This document shows positions 1-12,400 of a DNA stretch of 64,000 bases, piece after piece. The first letter of the stretch is position 1. Each line of letters starts with the position of its first letter. The stretch is from assembly GCA_013398955.1 (NCBI GenBank), contig VWPU01023231.1, forward strand, positions 1 through 64,000, written 5' to 3'. Made by a program: the position numbers and the translations under genes. The notes under the pieces are model-generated. The model was not told the origin of the DNA. It saw only the letters and a program-made list of their open reading frames with translations, and ran no database searches. This DNA is from Callaeas wilsoni (taxonomy: Eukaryota > Chordata > Aves > Passeriformes > Callaeidae).

Positions 1-411
1 CCGGCCGCGCCGCCGCCCCGCCCGCGGTACCCCCGCCGTTGGCGTGGAAACGGGCTGGCGGCCCCGGCTCCTCCTCCAGCGCCAGCCCCGCGCTCCCCCT
101 GCCCGGCTCCCCGGCGAGAGCGCCAGCACCTCCCTGTCTCCCGCGGGGGGCCGCCGGACAACTGTTCCCACCGCCGCCGTTAGAGCAGCCCGGGTTTTTA
201 CGGTTGTGTTTTCTAGGGAGAAGATGGGAAAGGGCAGGTTCCTGCTCCTGCTGGGGCTGTGGGGCTAGTCCCTGCAGTCGTGGTGTGTCTGCTCGGCAAA
301 TCGCAGATGCTGATGTGAGAAAGGGCCAAAGCAGAGGAGAGGCGTCAGTGGATGCGAGCGTTTGTACTGATGGATTGAGGAGGTGGAGGCTGCCTGCCTG
401 GCGCTGGAGAG
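1..411 (+). other. GNAZ: GNAZ promoter edge and noncoding exon 1 (candidate)
   Basis: The first ~250 bases are strongly GC- and CpG-rich, unlike the AT-rich DNA that follows, which is what a vertebrate promoter CpG island cut by the window edge looks like. A canonical splice donor (GAGAG|GTGAGT) ends the candidate exon at 411. The next exon on this strand that I can name is the GNAZ coding exon about 21 kb downstream. A GC-rich noncoding first exon followed by a long first intron fits the GNAZ layout I recall for mammals. The transcription start is not visible and may lie left of the window. Reading frames through here (135 and 74 codons) are GC-driven and have no recognisable homology, so I treat the exon as noncoding. 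The assignment rests on the donor, composition and position only. Confidence 0.55.
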
Positions 412-3400
412 GTGAGTGCAATATTCCGCATTTCCTTCTCTCTTAAATCAGTTCAGTGGTGAACATTTCCAAAATAAAAAGGCACTTCTAAAGCAAGAAT
501 GAAAAGATGTCATTTTGAAACAATAAGCTATGCTTCTGCTGGATAAAAAATATGAGTGTCACTGTGAGGTAGGAACATTTCGCTGTGTGTAGACAAAAAA
601 TAGTAAGGGGAGGCAGGCTGCTGATACAGTGAAAATGACCTTCTCAAGGGATACTGGCTTTCTATTAGCTGCTGCTTCAGCTCGGGCCCTTTTTCTAAAA
701 ATTAAGTGGTCTCCTTTTCCTAGCCTGAATCGTAACCCATTAATAGCCAATACCTGAGTCTTAGATCCGTTGTGTTCCCTTAATGATTCAGAAAGATAAT
801 CCATTAGATTCTGCCTGTTGGGAGAAGAACCTCCACGCTATGTAGCACCTCCTCCCAGGGAAATGCAGCCTGGATAACATTCTATCAGGAAAGACTCCTG
901 CTGCCGAATTTCTGTAATAAATCCTCCTGGTAACAGTCACATCTGCTCATTGGAAGGATGTGTGGCTCTGCAGAGCCTGGATGCGTTCCCTCTCCCTGTG
1001 TGCCCATGCATGTGAAGGAATGAGGAGGGTTTATATTAATCTGCACCTGTGGACGGCTCCCATCTGCACTTGTGAACCACAAGTTTTTTGGTATCTTTGC
1101 ATTTGCATTTTCGGTGAGTGATTCATACACAAAACCCCCAAGCCTCAATGTTAGCTGAGAGAGCTGCAGACAAATAGATGTCAGTTTAATTTCTGCTCAT
1201 ACAACTGATCTGATCTGCTTTTGGCTGTTTCACTGTAGAAGCTGTTTAACGTGTGTTCTTGCAGTATTTATTCTGCAAGATACTGACCTATCTCAACACT
1301 TTCCTGTGAAGATTTGAGAAAAAATCACTAGTTTTCCCTCCAGCATTTCTTTATATTTGTTTATATCCATTTTCTGATACCCTCACACCCACAATTTGAT
1401 TTTTATTTGGGCTCAGTATTTCGCGCCATTGTGGGTCACACCCTTCGGGTGGCCATCAACATTTCATCTATAAAGGTTACAACAGCAGGTCAGGTGCTGT
1501 GAATACCTACTTGTGGCTCACAAAGGAGTAAAAAATGAGTGTGTATTTTGGACTTACGGGAAATTTTTTCTGACTTTTATGGATACAGACGTTTGAAGTC
1601 TGATCTGATGCCTTAGGTGCTGTTATAGGCAGAAACACTCACTTTTCTTCAACAGGCACAGATTTGACAGCTGAACAGACACAGCTCTGCAGAACAGAGA
1701 GTGTTTTGCCATTAACTTGGCTGTCTCCATCAAATCATTTGTTTGGAAGCTATCATGCAAAAAGCACAGATCCCTGCCCTTGGATAAAGGACATTATCAG
1801 AGGAGAGGCCTATGTGTATAGAAGGATGAAGATCCAGTCTTCAGGAAGCCAGTGACAAGTGCAATCAACAGAAAACCTCTTAGTTATAAGGCATATTTAG
1901 GAGAAAAACTCATGCTATCTTTCATTACCAAAGCACAGATTGCATTTACAGAGAAGAATCCCCTTCTGTGTACATATGTGTGCTTACAAGGAAAAAAAGC
2001 TGATTAATTCTGTGTAAGCCATGGAAATTTCATTCTGACAATGGACCTTATAGAGATGAATAAACTCCGCGTGCTGCATAAAGAATGCTACACCTCTGGC
2101 TGAGATTATGGGCTTATCACTTCCCAGGCCACTGGTGAGCAGAGTTGAATAAGTCTTCTGGAGGTACTACCTTGAATTTTGTAAGCCTCCAGTACAGTTT
2201 CATGTTTCAGTTGCAGGCCTTGGTTTTGAATTTAGTGGTGATAATCTAAAAATAACCAGTCAGGTAGCTCTGAAGGACTGAAGTGAACGTGTTCTGGCTG
2301 TCTCAGTTCTGATTACACACTGATGGAACAAGGTATGTTAAATTTTAAGAAACGTAGACAGAAGAAATTTGTCCCCTCTTAAGCAGTCTACCTGTTAAGC
2401 GGTGGAGAAGGGGATAAGGATAACAGAAAATTCAGTAGGTAATAAAAGCTCAAATCCTTAAATGGTGAAGTCAGCTCTTCCTCTCCAGCTTAAGCAGATA
2501 AGGATTTTGACAGCAGATACAGCCTTGGTTGATACACAGGCGTGAGGCAATGTAATGTCTTTCTCTCTCCCCCTCCATAAATTAGATACTTTCAATTCCT
2601 TTGAGTTAAATCACAGTAATCTCACTTATTTCAGAAGAGATTCTTCAGATTTATGTAACTGAAAATGGGAGTTGAATCTGACTATTTCTGCTGAAGTTTT
2701 GGTCCTGCTTTCACGGGGGTCACTGGAAGTTTTGTCACTTATTTCAGTGGGAGAGAGCCCAGCACGCCCACACGGTTTCACGGATCAGGTTCTCCCTTGC
2801 CTTTAGGAACAGCAATGTTGAACAGCTTTGTAGTTGGTTTCAGTGAGGTCACAGGCTCAATGACAAATTCAGTAACTCTCTACTTGCATCACAAACTGTA
2901 ATTCATAAATTATCAGTTATTTGAATCATGTTTTTTTTACTAAGAAAATGGGAGTGTTATTCCTATGTTAAGGTTGACAGTACCCACCCTCAGCAGTAAC
3001 AGTTTCTGCACAAGCAATTAACTCTTTTCTTTTATCTAAGAGAAAACTTATTCAAAGGCCCTTAAAAATCAAAATCTTGGCCTACGTGCATAAAATCATA
3101 TTTATACTTGGAGAGAAAAATTGTCCTATTTTTATTTAAAAAGAAGGCTAAATTTTGTTCTTCGTGGTCCCCAAAGCATCCACAATAAATCCACATCCAT
3201 TACTACTTACAATAGATTGCCTTCACTCTACTTCAGAGGATAGTATGACTTATATTTTGTATATTATATTCAAAGTTCACATTTTTATTAAACTTTCCAG
3301 AATTCAAGAGTGGTGATTAGGAAGTCCAAATTTCAACTATTGTATTGATGAAAGAATAATCCCAAAAGGGAAAAACTATACTGTTCCAAAGCAACCAAAA

Positions 3401-6400
3401 TCAATGTTCTTTGCAAAGTTCCCTGGCAATTTAAGGTATGTGGAATAGACAAGATGACAGAGCAGGGCTAAATTCAGCTTGATTTATTCTGCTATTAAAT
3501 CAGGAGTTGGTACATATTAGCAATTTAAGTTGTTTTAGCTTTATTCAAGTGTAATCAAGGACAGAAGTTAACCCTTGACATGGAAACTACAGAGAAAATA
3601 CTCTTCTCTGAACTGTTGCTTTTCCCTAACACTGAAGGGCACTGGTGGAGTTGGATGGAAGGAAGAGATCGGTGATGGGGGCCATCTCTTCCATCCTACC
3701 CAGACTTCAACATTTGTTACTATTAAATACATTTAAACTCACAACTAACAAAACACATGGCAAAAATTCAGAAGGCAGCAGCTTTATATGTTTGGTTTTT
3801 TCACTTCTTCAGCTCAGAGCATTTTCTGTGGTTCAGCAGAAGCTCGACTCTCCTCAGAATCCCATTTTATTATTTAGTATTGGACACCCAGTGAATCATT
3901 AGGGAACACAGTTTTACCCAACAAATCCTATTTGCCTTTTGTTTTCTCTTTAAGCCCCTTATACCAGAGTTGTTTCTTTGGATTCCTAGGCCATCACATC
4001 AAACAGACAAATGTGATAACACTTCTACATGATTCTACATTGCAAAAATAACTTGTTGGATTACCAGTCAGCGTGTTGGCCAATAGAAAAACTTAAAGAG
4101 GCAAATCCAAAAATTTTAAGTATTTCTTTTGCTCACACATGTCGAGAAAAATGACCATAAAGTAAATAATAATTTCATAGGAACTACAACTGATTAATCT
4201 GTTGTTTTTACAGTGGATTTGTTAAATACTAATTGCCTGGACTTGGCAGTTGGAAGGAATTATTCTCATCACTTTCAGATGTCCCTAACATGGACATGTA
4301 CATACGCAGCAGTTGTTAAGGCTTCCCTTTTAACTGGTGGAAGAAAACGGGATTTCTCCATTGGAGTTACCCAGTCCATGTTAGTGTGAGATTGAGCTGA
4401 CCTCTGGAAATGACAGCTCCTCTCCACTGCCTCAGAGGGAAGCACCGAGTGAGCAGCTCTGAGGTAGCCACCTACATGCAGATGCTAAATCTGCACAGAT
4501 CAATCCCACTCTTACTGTCTATAATGTAATGTTTAACCAAGCTTTACTAGTTAATTATGAAGATATTTTCACGGTTCACCATAAATATTTGTAAGTCATA
4601 ACACAGTTGCTCCTCCCTACCTACCAGCCCCGTGTCCTTGATAGTAACTAGGCTGGTGTTGGCTTCCTCCTCCGAGTATCTTAACAGTGGTAGTGGTCAT
4701 GGCACTGGAAAGGCTTCACTGAAACAGCACCAGTAATCCAAATCTTTCACCAGTTTTTCCTGGTGATCCAGGCAGTATTCTAGCATACATTCCCAGTGTG
4801 TTTCTACTCATTTTCTGTGCCTGCTTTCTATATTTTCAAACCTCGCCCAGACAATGTGGAATAAGCACCTTTATCTCCATAAACCGCACAAATGCAAATA
4901 CAATTAGGCAGCATAGCAAGTGTTGATGTACAAATACAGTTGACACAGTTGTGTTGTGGAAGGAAACAACACAGTTGAGCTGAATTGATTACAATTCAGT
5001 GTCATGGCACAGTAACAAAAGCCCAGCTGGATGTTTAGCTCTGAGAAGGCTTGCTGTTCAGAGGGGGTATGCACCTGGTTATTATACTCCTTCCTTTGAA
5101 AGGGAAATGTATGTATGAGTCAAAAGGATACTTACCTACCATCTAAGGGAACATCTTTCTGAAGATAATACAATTTGAGCTATTAGGTTGGATTTTTCAA
5201 GGAAAGAGTTTCATCTCTGAATATTACCAGCTCAAGTCATATAATCCAAATATTGGAATGTATTAACAAAATATGATTTCTTTTGGATATGTAATATCTA
5301 TTTATACATATATATGCATTAGAATATATATTTTGGTTTGGATGTCTTATGAGGAAAGAAAGACCAGGATATTGGCTGTTGCCCCTCTCTAGTATTTATG
5401 TTATAGGAGAGGATTCAAACCAATACAACAGGAAATACTTTTTATATCATTTAAAGCACTCAATTCAGTAAATTAATACATATGATGCTAACCAAATCCA
5501 TTGCAAACTAAAATTTTCCAGAATTAACACTGTTGCACTGGAGCATCTCTCTGTACTGCCAGCAAGTTGATTGTTACAACAGGGCCTTGGCAGGAAGATT
5601 TTCTCTCAAGATGCCTTTCTGTGCCTGACCTTTTAAATTTGGCAGAATTCAGGGTACCACAGTAGAAGCCATTTTGTAATGGGAAGATATTCATGTATTC
5701 TTACCATTGCTAAGAACCTATTGAGCTTCCATGTTGTATTGCTTAGTAATGGTAGAACCTCGCCATAATCAGTCATTTCGGAGACATGTTTTTAATCTCT
5801 TTTTCAATCCATCTATGTCCATGAACAGATAAATTCACCTTAATTTGTAATTCAGTGACATTTATGTAGGTATTTAAAATTCTAAGGCTAGCCTACTTCA
5901 AATTTGAACAGTTGTTCTATTATCATATTGTTTCTGTTCCCTGACTAGATGTGCAATAAGTCCTCTGATTATGTTTCATGCTGTGAATGTTCCCAAAAGC
6001 AAATCTGAACTTTGCCTCATGGCTGTGATTACACAGGTGTGTCAAGTTTGCTTTTTGCATGCGTGCTCACAAAAAGCAACAGAATACTGAAGACTTTATG
6101 TATTTTTTGTAAGTTACAGGAACAAATTTTTGGCTACTAGGTTCAAGGGATCAACAATTGTTTTAAATGTGGCAAGACTTGGGGCTGATGAGCAGTTCAG
6201 TATTATATCAGCACAATATTATTTGCTCTCACAGGTCAAGCAAATATACAATGATCTAAACAAATTAAAGTATCAGGTATCAGCATCAAGAAGAGGTAGG
6301 AACCAGTGACTTCTAACACTGCAGACTACAATTCTCCCTTTTTCCAGAGAGGCCCGATTGTACCCTGCAGTCCTGAATGGTGCAAATTCTATATCACAGA

Positions 6401-9400
6401 AGTTGAAACATCAATAAAGTAATAACCTACCATATAGACAAAGAACTGAATTATTGGATCTCCTACAGTCCTGTTCTCTGTCAGTGAGAACGGGTTATAA
6501 ACCAAAATTAAATGTTTACAGAGGATATTACCCTGGTCTGTGACAAGAAAAACCTCTGTCTTTGCTGTATCCGTGGCATATTCTACCCTTTTCCCACTTC
6601 TGCAGTCAAGGAAACCAAGAACAGCCACTGATATTGTGGCCTCTTGGGATCATACCTGGAAACTGCTCTAATTCACGCTGCGATTTAGGCAGCCCCAACC
6701 TGGCTCTACAATAAAGGCTGGATCATGAAAATTCCTTTCTCCCTCAGATTAGGACTAGAAGTGTTGGAGTTTCTCTGTATTTTTGATTGCTTTATGTTGC
6801 TTTTCTAGTTGTGTCTTCTGATACTGGAAAGCAAGGAACTCCAAGCAGAAAATGCCGGAATATTGTAATTTGGAAATCTTTTAGGCAGATTTGAACTGAA
6901 AGAAATGGGTGATGCCTATTATAGTAAAATGTGCTTTGAAATGGGCACACAGGCATATGGAACTCTGGGAGTACCTTTAAATATTGTAGACTTAATTACC
7001 AAGTGATGAGAGAACTTCTCAGTGAGCAGCACAATTACAGTCTCTAAGTATTTTCATTCAGTATCTTATTTGTGGTGTTGCATACCTCCAATGACAGGAG
7101 TCTGTAACTAATCAAAACTTATCTATACAACTGTAACTTTAGATTTTGGATAATTTATGCTTTCATGATTAATCTGTCAAGAATTATTCATAGACCTCAT
7201 TGAATGTTTACATAAACAAGTCAATTCAAGAAAATAGTAAAGTATTTATTTTAAAGGAGACCAGATGGAATGCTGTCAATCCATGCAGCACTGTTCTTCC
7301 TCAGCTCTGGGATATGAAGTGCAAATGGAATTTCTTAGACATGGTGTTTATGATCTGTCTTTATGTTGCAAAGATTTATTGTTGGTGGAGGTACGTTAAG
7401 AGTACATCGATCTCATTGTTTACTTGGTGTCTGCATCTTTTTGTCAGAATCATCAATTATAGATTCCATATTTTCTAAGATGAAATTTTAAAGGATATGT
7501 TTTTTCAGAGTTTTCTAGTTATAAAATACATAGAAAATACTATTTTTCACTACAGTTTCTTAAGCTTCTATTGAGATTGGTCAGAGGCAGGTGGTGATCA
7601 ACAGAATACAAGCACTAGAAGGTCAAGATGAAAAGATTTCAGAAAGGTGTGCAAAAGGTCAAGGACTTGGCTTTTCCTTTTAATTTTTGCAAAAACCTTT
7701 AGAAATGTCAGCCTTACCAATGAGCTTCCTCCTGCAATCAACACAAAAAATGGGAAGGGGTAGTTAAAATTATTTTTGTGCAGAGCAGTACTTATCAGTA
7801 GACACGAGAATCTGACATACAAACCAAAATTGTACCTCATTCTTACGAACTGAAAAAAAAAGAGTTCTCAGAATAGCCAAGGAGACACAATCAGTACCAT
7901 GATGACAATGTACTGACTTGTTCAGTGCCATTCCTGTGTCTCTAACAGAGCAAAACTACTTACAACTTTTAGTGGAGGTTTCCCTATTGCACTGAGCTTC
8001 AGCCAGCAAAGAGGTGATAAACTGGGGTTTATTCCTCCTGAGCTATTTGGCACAAAATACGCTTTGAGATGAGGAGACTGCCAGTAGGTGTGTGCCAGTG
8101 GCACTGCATCCTAAAGGGATTGCTGCCAGCTGGAAGAGATTGAAACCAAGCTGGAATTGCTGTAAGGTGGGTTTGGGCTGAAAGCTAAGCCAGCTGTGAG
8201 CTCTGCAGCTACTGCCTGCTTTTGTGCCTTTGGCAGAGGTGGGAAGACACCTTATCAGGCACTTTCCTGGAGTTGAGAGGTAAGAGATTGTATGTGCCTT
8301 GTTTTCTGGAATGCCTGTAGCTTTTTGGGTTGATAGTAGATCATGAGTTGTTCTCTTACTACTAGGATGCATCCTGAGGGGGAATTTTTCAGTCTTGCTA
8401 CAACAAAGATACACAAGTTGTTTGAAAGTCAGAGATGACTTTAAAACGCATCTTGTCATCTTTTCATAGTTACAATACTGATTCCAAAACCTCAATTTAA
8501 AAGTCTTGAGGTATGCTGTAAATGAACCAAAACATAACAAAAGCTGTGCTTTTAAGCACAATTATCCTGGTAGTTATCAGTCAAGGAACAGTGTGATACC
8601 TGAGCAGTGGTACCTGAGAGCACTGAAAATGCAGACCCCACACCTCAGCCCAGTCAGCCAAGTAATCTGAGTGCCCTCAGAGGTGTCCTTGTAGTCCTTT
8701 AATGAAGTTTTCAAGATGAATTATTGTTCTGCTGTGCATTGTGGCTATTTCCCTCCCATCCTCTCCCCTTGGTAAACCTGCTTTGTGAGTTTAAGGTGGA
8801 TTTGGAATCCCTACAGCTGCAATAGCTTTTGCACTGTTTTGACCCAATATGGCTTGCTGAGAAATTTGTGTCCAGCCCCTCCGCCGAAGGCTGGATGTGC
8901 TCTGGGTAACCTCCACCATATGTATTATTTCACGTCCCAGATCTGTGCCTGTTTCACACAGCTCTTTCTACAATGGTATCAACAGTAGATTTTTAGTGAG
9001 CAAAAAGAAATAAAATGGTGAGTCATCAGCTTTTTTCCTGCATAGCTCATCTGTGTGAAATGCAGAATGCTAACTAGAATAGTTAGGAACCAGCGACAAA
9101 ATTCCAGCTTTATGTGCCATCTTAATAGTAGGATAGAGTGTTACCAGAAGTATTTTTTCCCTGGTAATGTGAGAAATGAATAACTAAGGATCCATTGCCG
9201 AATAATGAATAAACTAAAGGCTCGATTAGCACCTTTCAGCTTCCAGATAATTTTAGCGATGCAGCTACTTGAGTCAAGAAGAGATGTCACTGAAAGTAAA
9301 AGGAACAGAAAAGCAACTACCTGAGAGCTGCTGTTAAACCTGTGCTGTGAGGGTGGTGGTGTACGTTTGGCTGGTTGGTGAGGCTCCCCCTTACGCTGAC

Positions 9401-12400
9401 AGGGCAGCCTCATGCAGACAAAAACTGCAGAATTTGGGGGTTTTACTATTAACAGTAGCAGCAGATCGTGTGTGTAGTCTCATAAATCACTGCATCAGTT
9501 CTCAAGATATGATTCAAGAGCCTGCTTCAAACCAAATGAATGAAACTATAAGGGTCACAAAACGGTGAGCTGACCTCTGTGTACCTTGAAGAGGAGGAGA
9601 CAATTCCAGTTGAGGTGTGATACAAAAGGGAAACTTTTCTGACCTCAGCAAAGGAGAACTTGTACAACAGGAGAGACGGATTATTTAGAGACAGAATGGA
9701 AGGGCTAAAGGAGAAGTAAAAATATAGACATATTGACTGCATAACTAGGAAGTTTGCAGGACTAGAGAGAATTAAAAAAAATGTAATTGGGGGAAAACGT
9801 CTGAATGATGAGAATGCCCTTACATGCAACACAACTTGAACAGGATCAGTGATTACCCTCGTCCCCCTCTCTCTCCAGACACACACGTATACACACAAAA
9901 GTACTGGTAGTGTTAACAGAACACAAAAAAGTCATCAGTATGTGTAACAAAATTGGAAGCTACTCCTGCTAATATTGCTAGTAGTAGTACAGTTACCAAT
10001 GAAATATAAAACATCCAGAAAAATTACTGGATTTTGGTTTATCCCTAGTAACAAAAATAAATCCATCTATCATTTATATGTTTTAGGTTTGGGGAAAAAT
10101 AACTATTTACAAGCTTGCTTGAGGCTGAAAAATAACAACTTGGCCCAGCTAAATCTAAATCATGGTACTCCTATGTTAAAGTAAATACCCAGATTAAAAA
10201 TCTACACAAGCTTCCTCAAAAGACGGACTTACATTTAGTAGCTTATTTTGTTACCTATCCATTTAAAAAGTAATTAATATTAACCAATATACAATGCCTA
10301 ACATTTTGTATTTGTTTTATAGACAAAAATCTATTTTTGGAATGATGTGAAAGTGATCTACAATCCTGACAGAACCAGTGTAGCCCTATGAATATGTGAA
10401 GCCATCTGACCAAGCCTTGTCATAGCGTGACTCAAAATGTATGTGGTTAAATCTGCCCTCTGTTCTTCTAAGATTGATGAGACCTAGGAACAAACATAGT
10501 GAACACCAGCAGAAGCCAGGCTGGGAACATGTGCACAGAGGCAAGAAATAAATGTTGAAACACAATGATACTGATCATGCTTCAGCATTTCCTAGTAATA
10601 CGGTCACGCTGAGATTGTATAAAATGGGGAGCTGAAAGTTAAACTATTTTCATATCTCTTCTTACGAAAGTTCTCAGTGTAGATATTCCAATATATGAAG
10701 AGTATGAATCATGCATTAAATACTAAATTTTCATCAGTAAAACAATCTACATTGCTGGCACTTTGGTATCCGGCTTGCAGTGTTTTTAAATACATTGTTT
10801 ATTTTCATCCAGTTCAAAACCAAATACAGGCTCATTTCAAAACCTACTGAAGTCAACAAAACCACTACTTTTTATGGTAAGTGGATCACAGCCACAGCAC
10901 TTCACGGGGTTTGGAATGATTTTACTCTTATTTTTCTCTTAATAAAAACTGTCACTGTTTCTGATGAGGAAGAACTATGAATACCCTCACCCTAAAGTGT
11001 CACTTACCATAGGGTGCCATTTCACCACAATTACTTGAGTTCCTCTAGCTCATTTTACATTCTCATTTAGTGCCACAGAGAAATATTCTTCATCTCAGTA
11101 GAAGAAACAAGGCTGAATAAGAGGAAAAACCTAAAATTATCTAAGGAACCTAAACTCTCCAAAGCTCAAGTGGTGAAAAACACATTGGGACTATTGCTGG
11201 AGATGTTTGCACTGCTGCTTTAGCTTCACTCTTGGATCAATCAGCCTTCAGCTTCTTCAAATCTGCAACCTGCGTCTCCATCCATTACCAACTTGCTTAT
11301 TAGAAGACTTTTTAAAAAGTCTGATGAAAGGAATTTAACCGCTCCAGTGTTCTCTGATGTTCATTGTATGTTCTACATAAGCTTCTTATAATCAGTCGCG
11401 AGTTAGGAGCCAGCAGGGAGTGACTCGGATCCCTCTGCCGTGTGGTGGTGGGTGTGTAACTGCAGCAACTGCAGCTGGGGTGTGAGGAGGGTGTGATCAC
11501 CCCTCCAGAGGGAGGGAATTGAAAGGAGAGACTGAAGAGAAATCCTAGTAGCTGCTAAACCTCAAAAGGATGTTAGGTTCGTTCTGGCAGCAGCAATTAG
11601 TGGGTGGTGGGGTTTCGTGTTGGTGTTTTGTTTTGGTTTTGTTCAGGAGGAGGTGTCAGTGAAGGAAAAATGGGAGCTAAAGAAGTTGATGCATCAGATA
11701 CCAAGGTCTTTTTGCTTTACTGTGAGTGAAAAAGAACTTAGTTTCTATAGGTCTGTACAGAACTTCATCCAGACGGCAAAATCATGGCTTGGCTTGGCTT
11801 TTGAAACCAGGAGCTTATTAGCCATGGGATAATGTTGTACTTAAATGTTTCTGATTGCAGAGTTATGTTCTGTGAAGCAAAGTATATCTGTGTTTTGGAT
11901 TTGGCACAAAGCAATTTCATATCAAAACCAGAACATGGGTAACTTCCTTCATATTCATCTTATTAAAAAAAGGTCCTTTGAATTGGAGAGTAACTCCAAC
12001 AACGGCTCAGCTGTCTGAGATGTACCTGCTGAAGCTCTTGCAGGCAGCAGGAGTGTACGACTGTCAAAGCTGCTGAATTTCAAAAGAGAAGCAGAATGAG
12101 ACCAGGCGTAGGCTGCAGCTGTAATCTGTGCTTGGTAGCATCCAAGTCCTCTCCCATGAGTCACACTTCTGAGAACATCGTGGATTCTCTTTAGCCTCTT
12201 GGGATTTTTTTTTTTTGGCCCTGGACTGCAGTCTAATAGTTCTTCCACTTCTCATCTCCCTTCTGTGGATAAAATTGTGTTTAATTTGAGTTGTTAAGAT
12301 GAAACCTAGAAAAATCCACAGTTCTGATGTAGATACCTTCTGACATAGTTCATATGGTTCATTTTATATGTGGCCTAAAGCTGGAAAATATTGTCTACCC

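Noticed and set aside
39..446. 135-codon frame at the left edge as a coding exon
   Set aside because: Its Pro/Ala/Ser/Arg-rich translation is typical of a GC-rich promoter, it reads through a good splice donor at 412, and G alpha-z starts in the later exon.
1423..1480. CpG-containing patch with TTCGCGCCATT and a CACCC-TTC-GGGTG hairpin in intron 1
   Set aside because: Resembles an E2F/YY1-like site plus a short stem, but it is isolated, short and well within chance expectation. No promoter context.
4625..4718. Exon-like segment on the - strand (acceptor TGTTTCAG, donor GTAGGTAG) as a candidate RSPH14 exon
   Set aside because: All three frames contain stops and nothing resembles RSPH14. Probably chance splice-like signals.
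8043..8561. 172-codon open frame on the - strand in GNAZ intron 1
   Set aside because: No recognisable domain, no conserved start or splice context. One frame of this length is about what chance gives in 64 kb read in six frames.
9875..9898. Short ACACAC-like run
   Set aside because: Too short and interrupted to call a microsatellite; the similar run at 49840-49868 was likewise left out.
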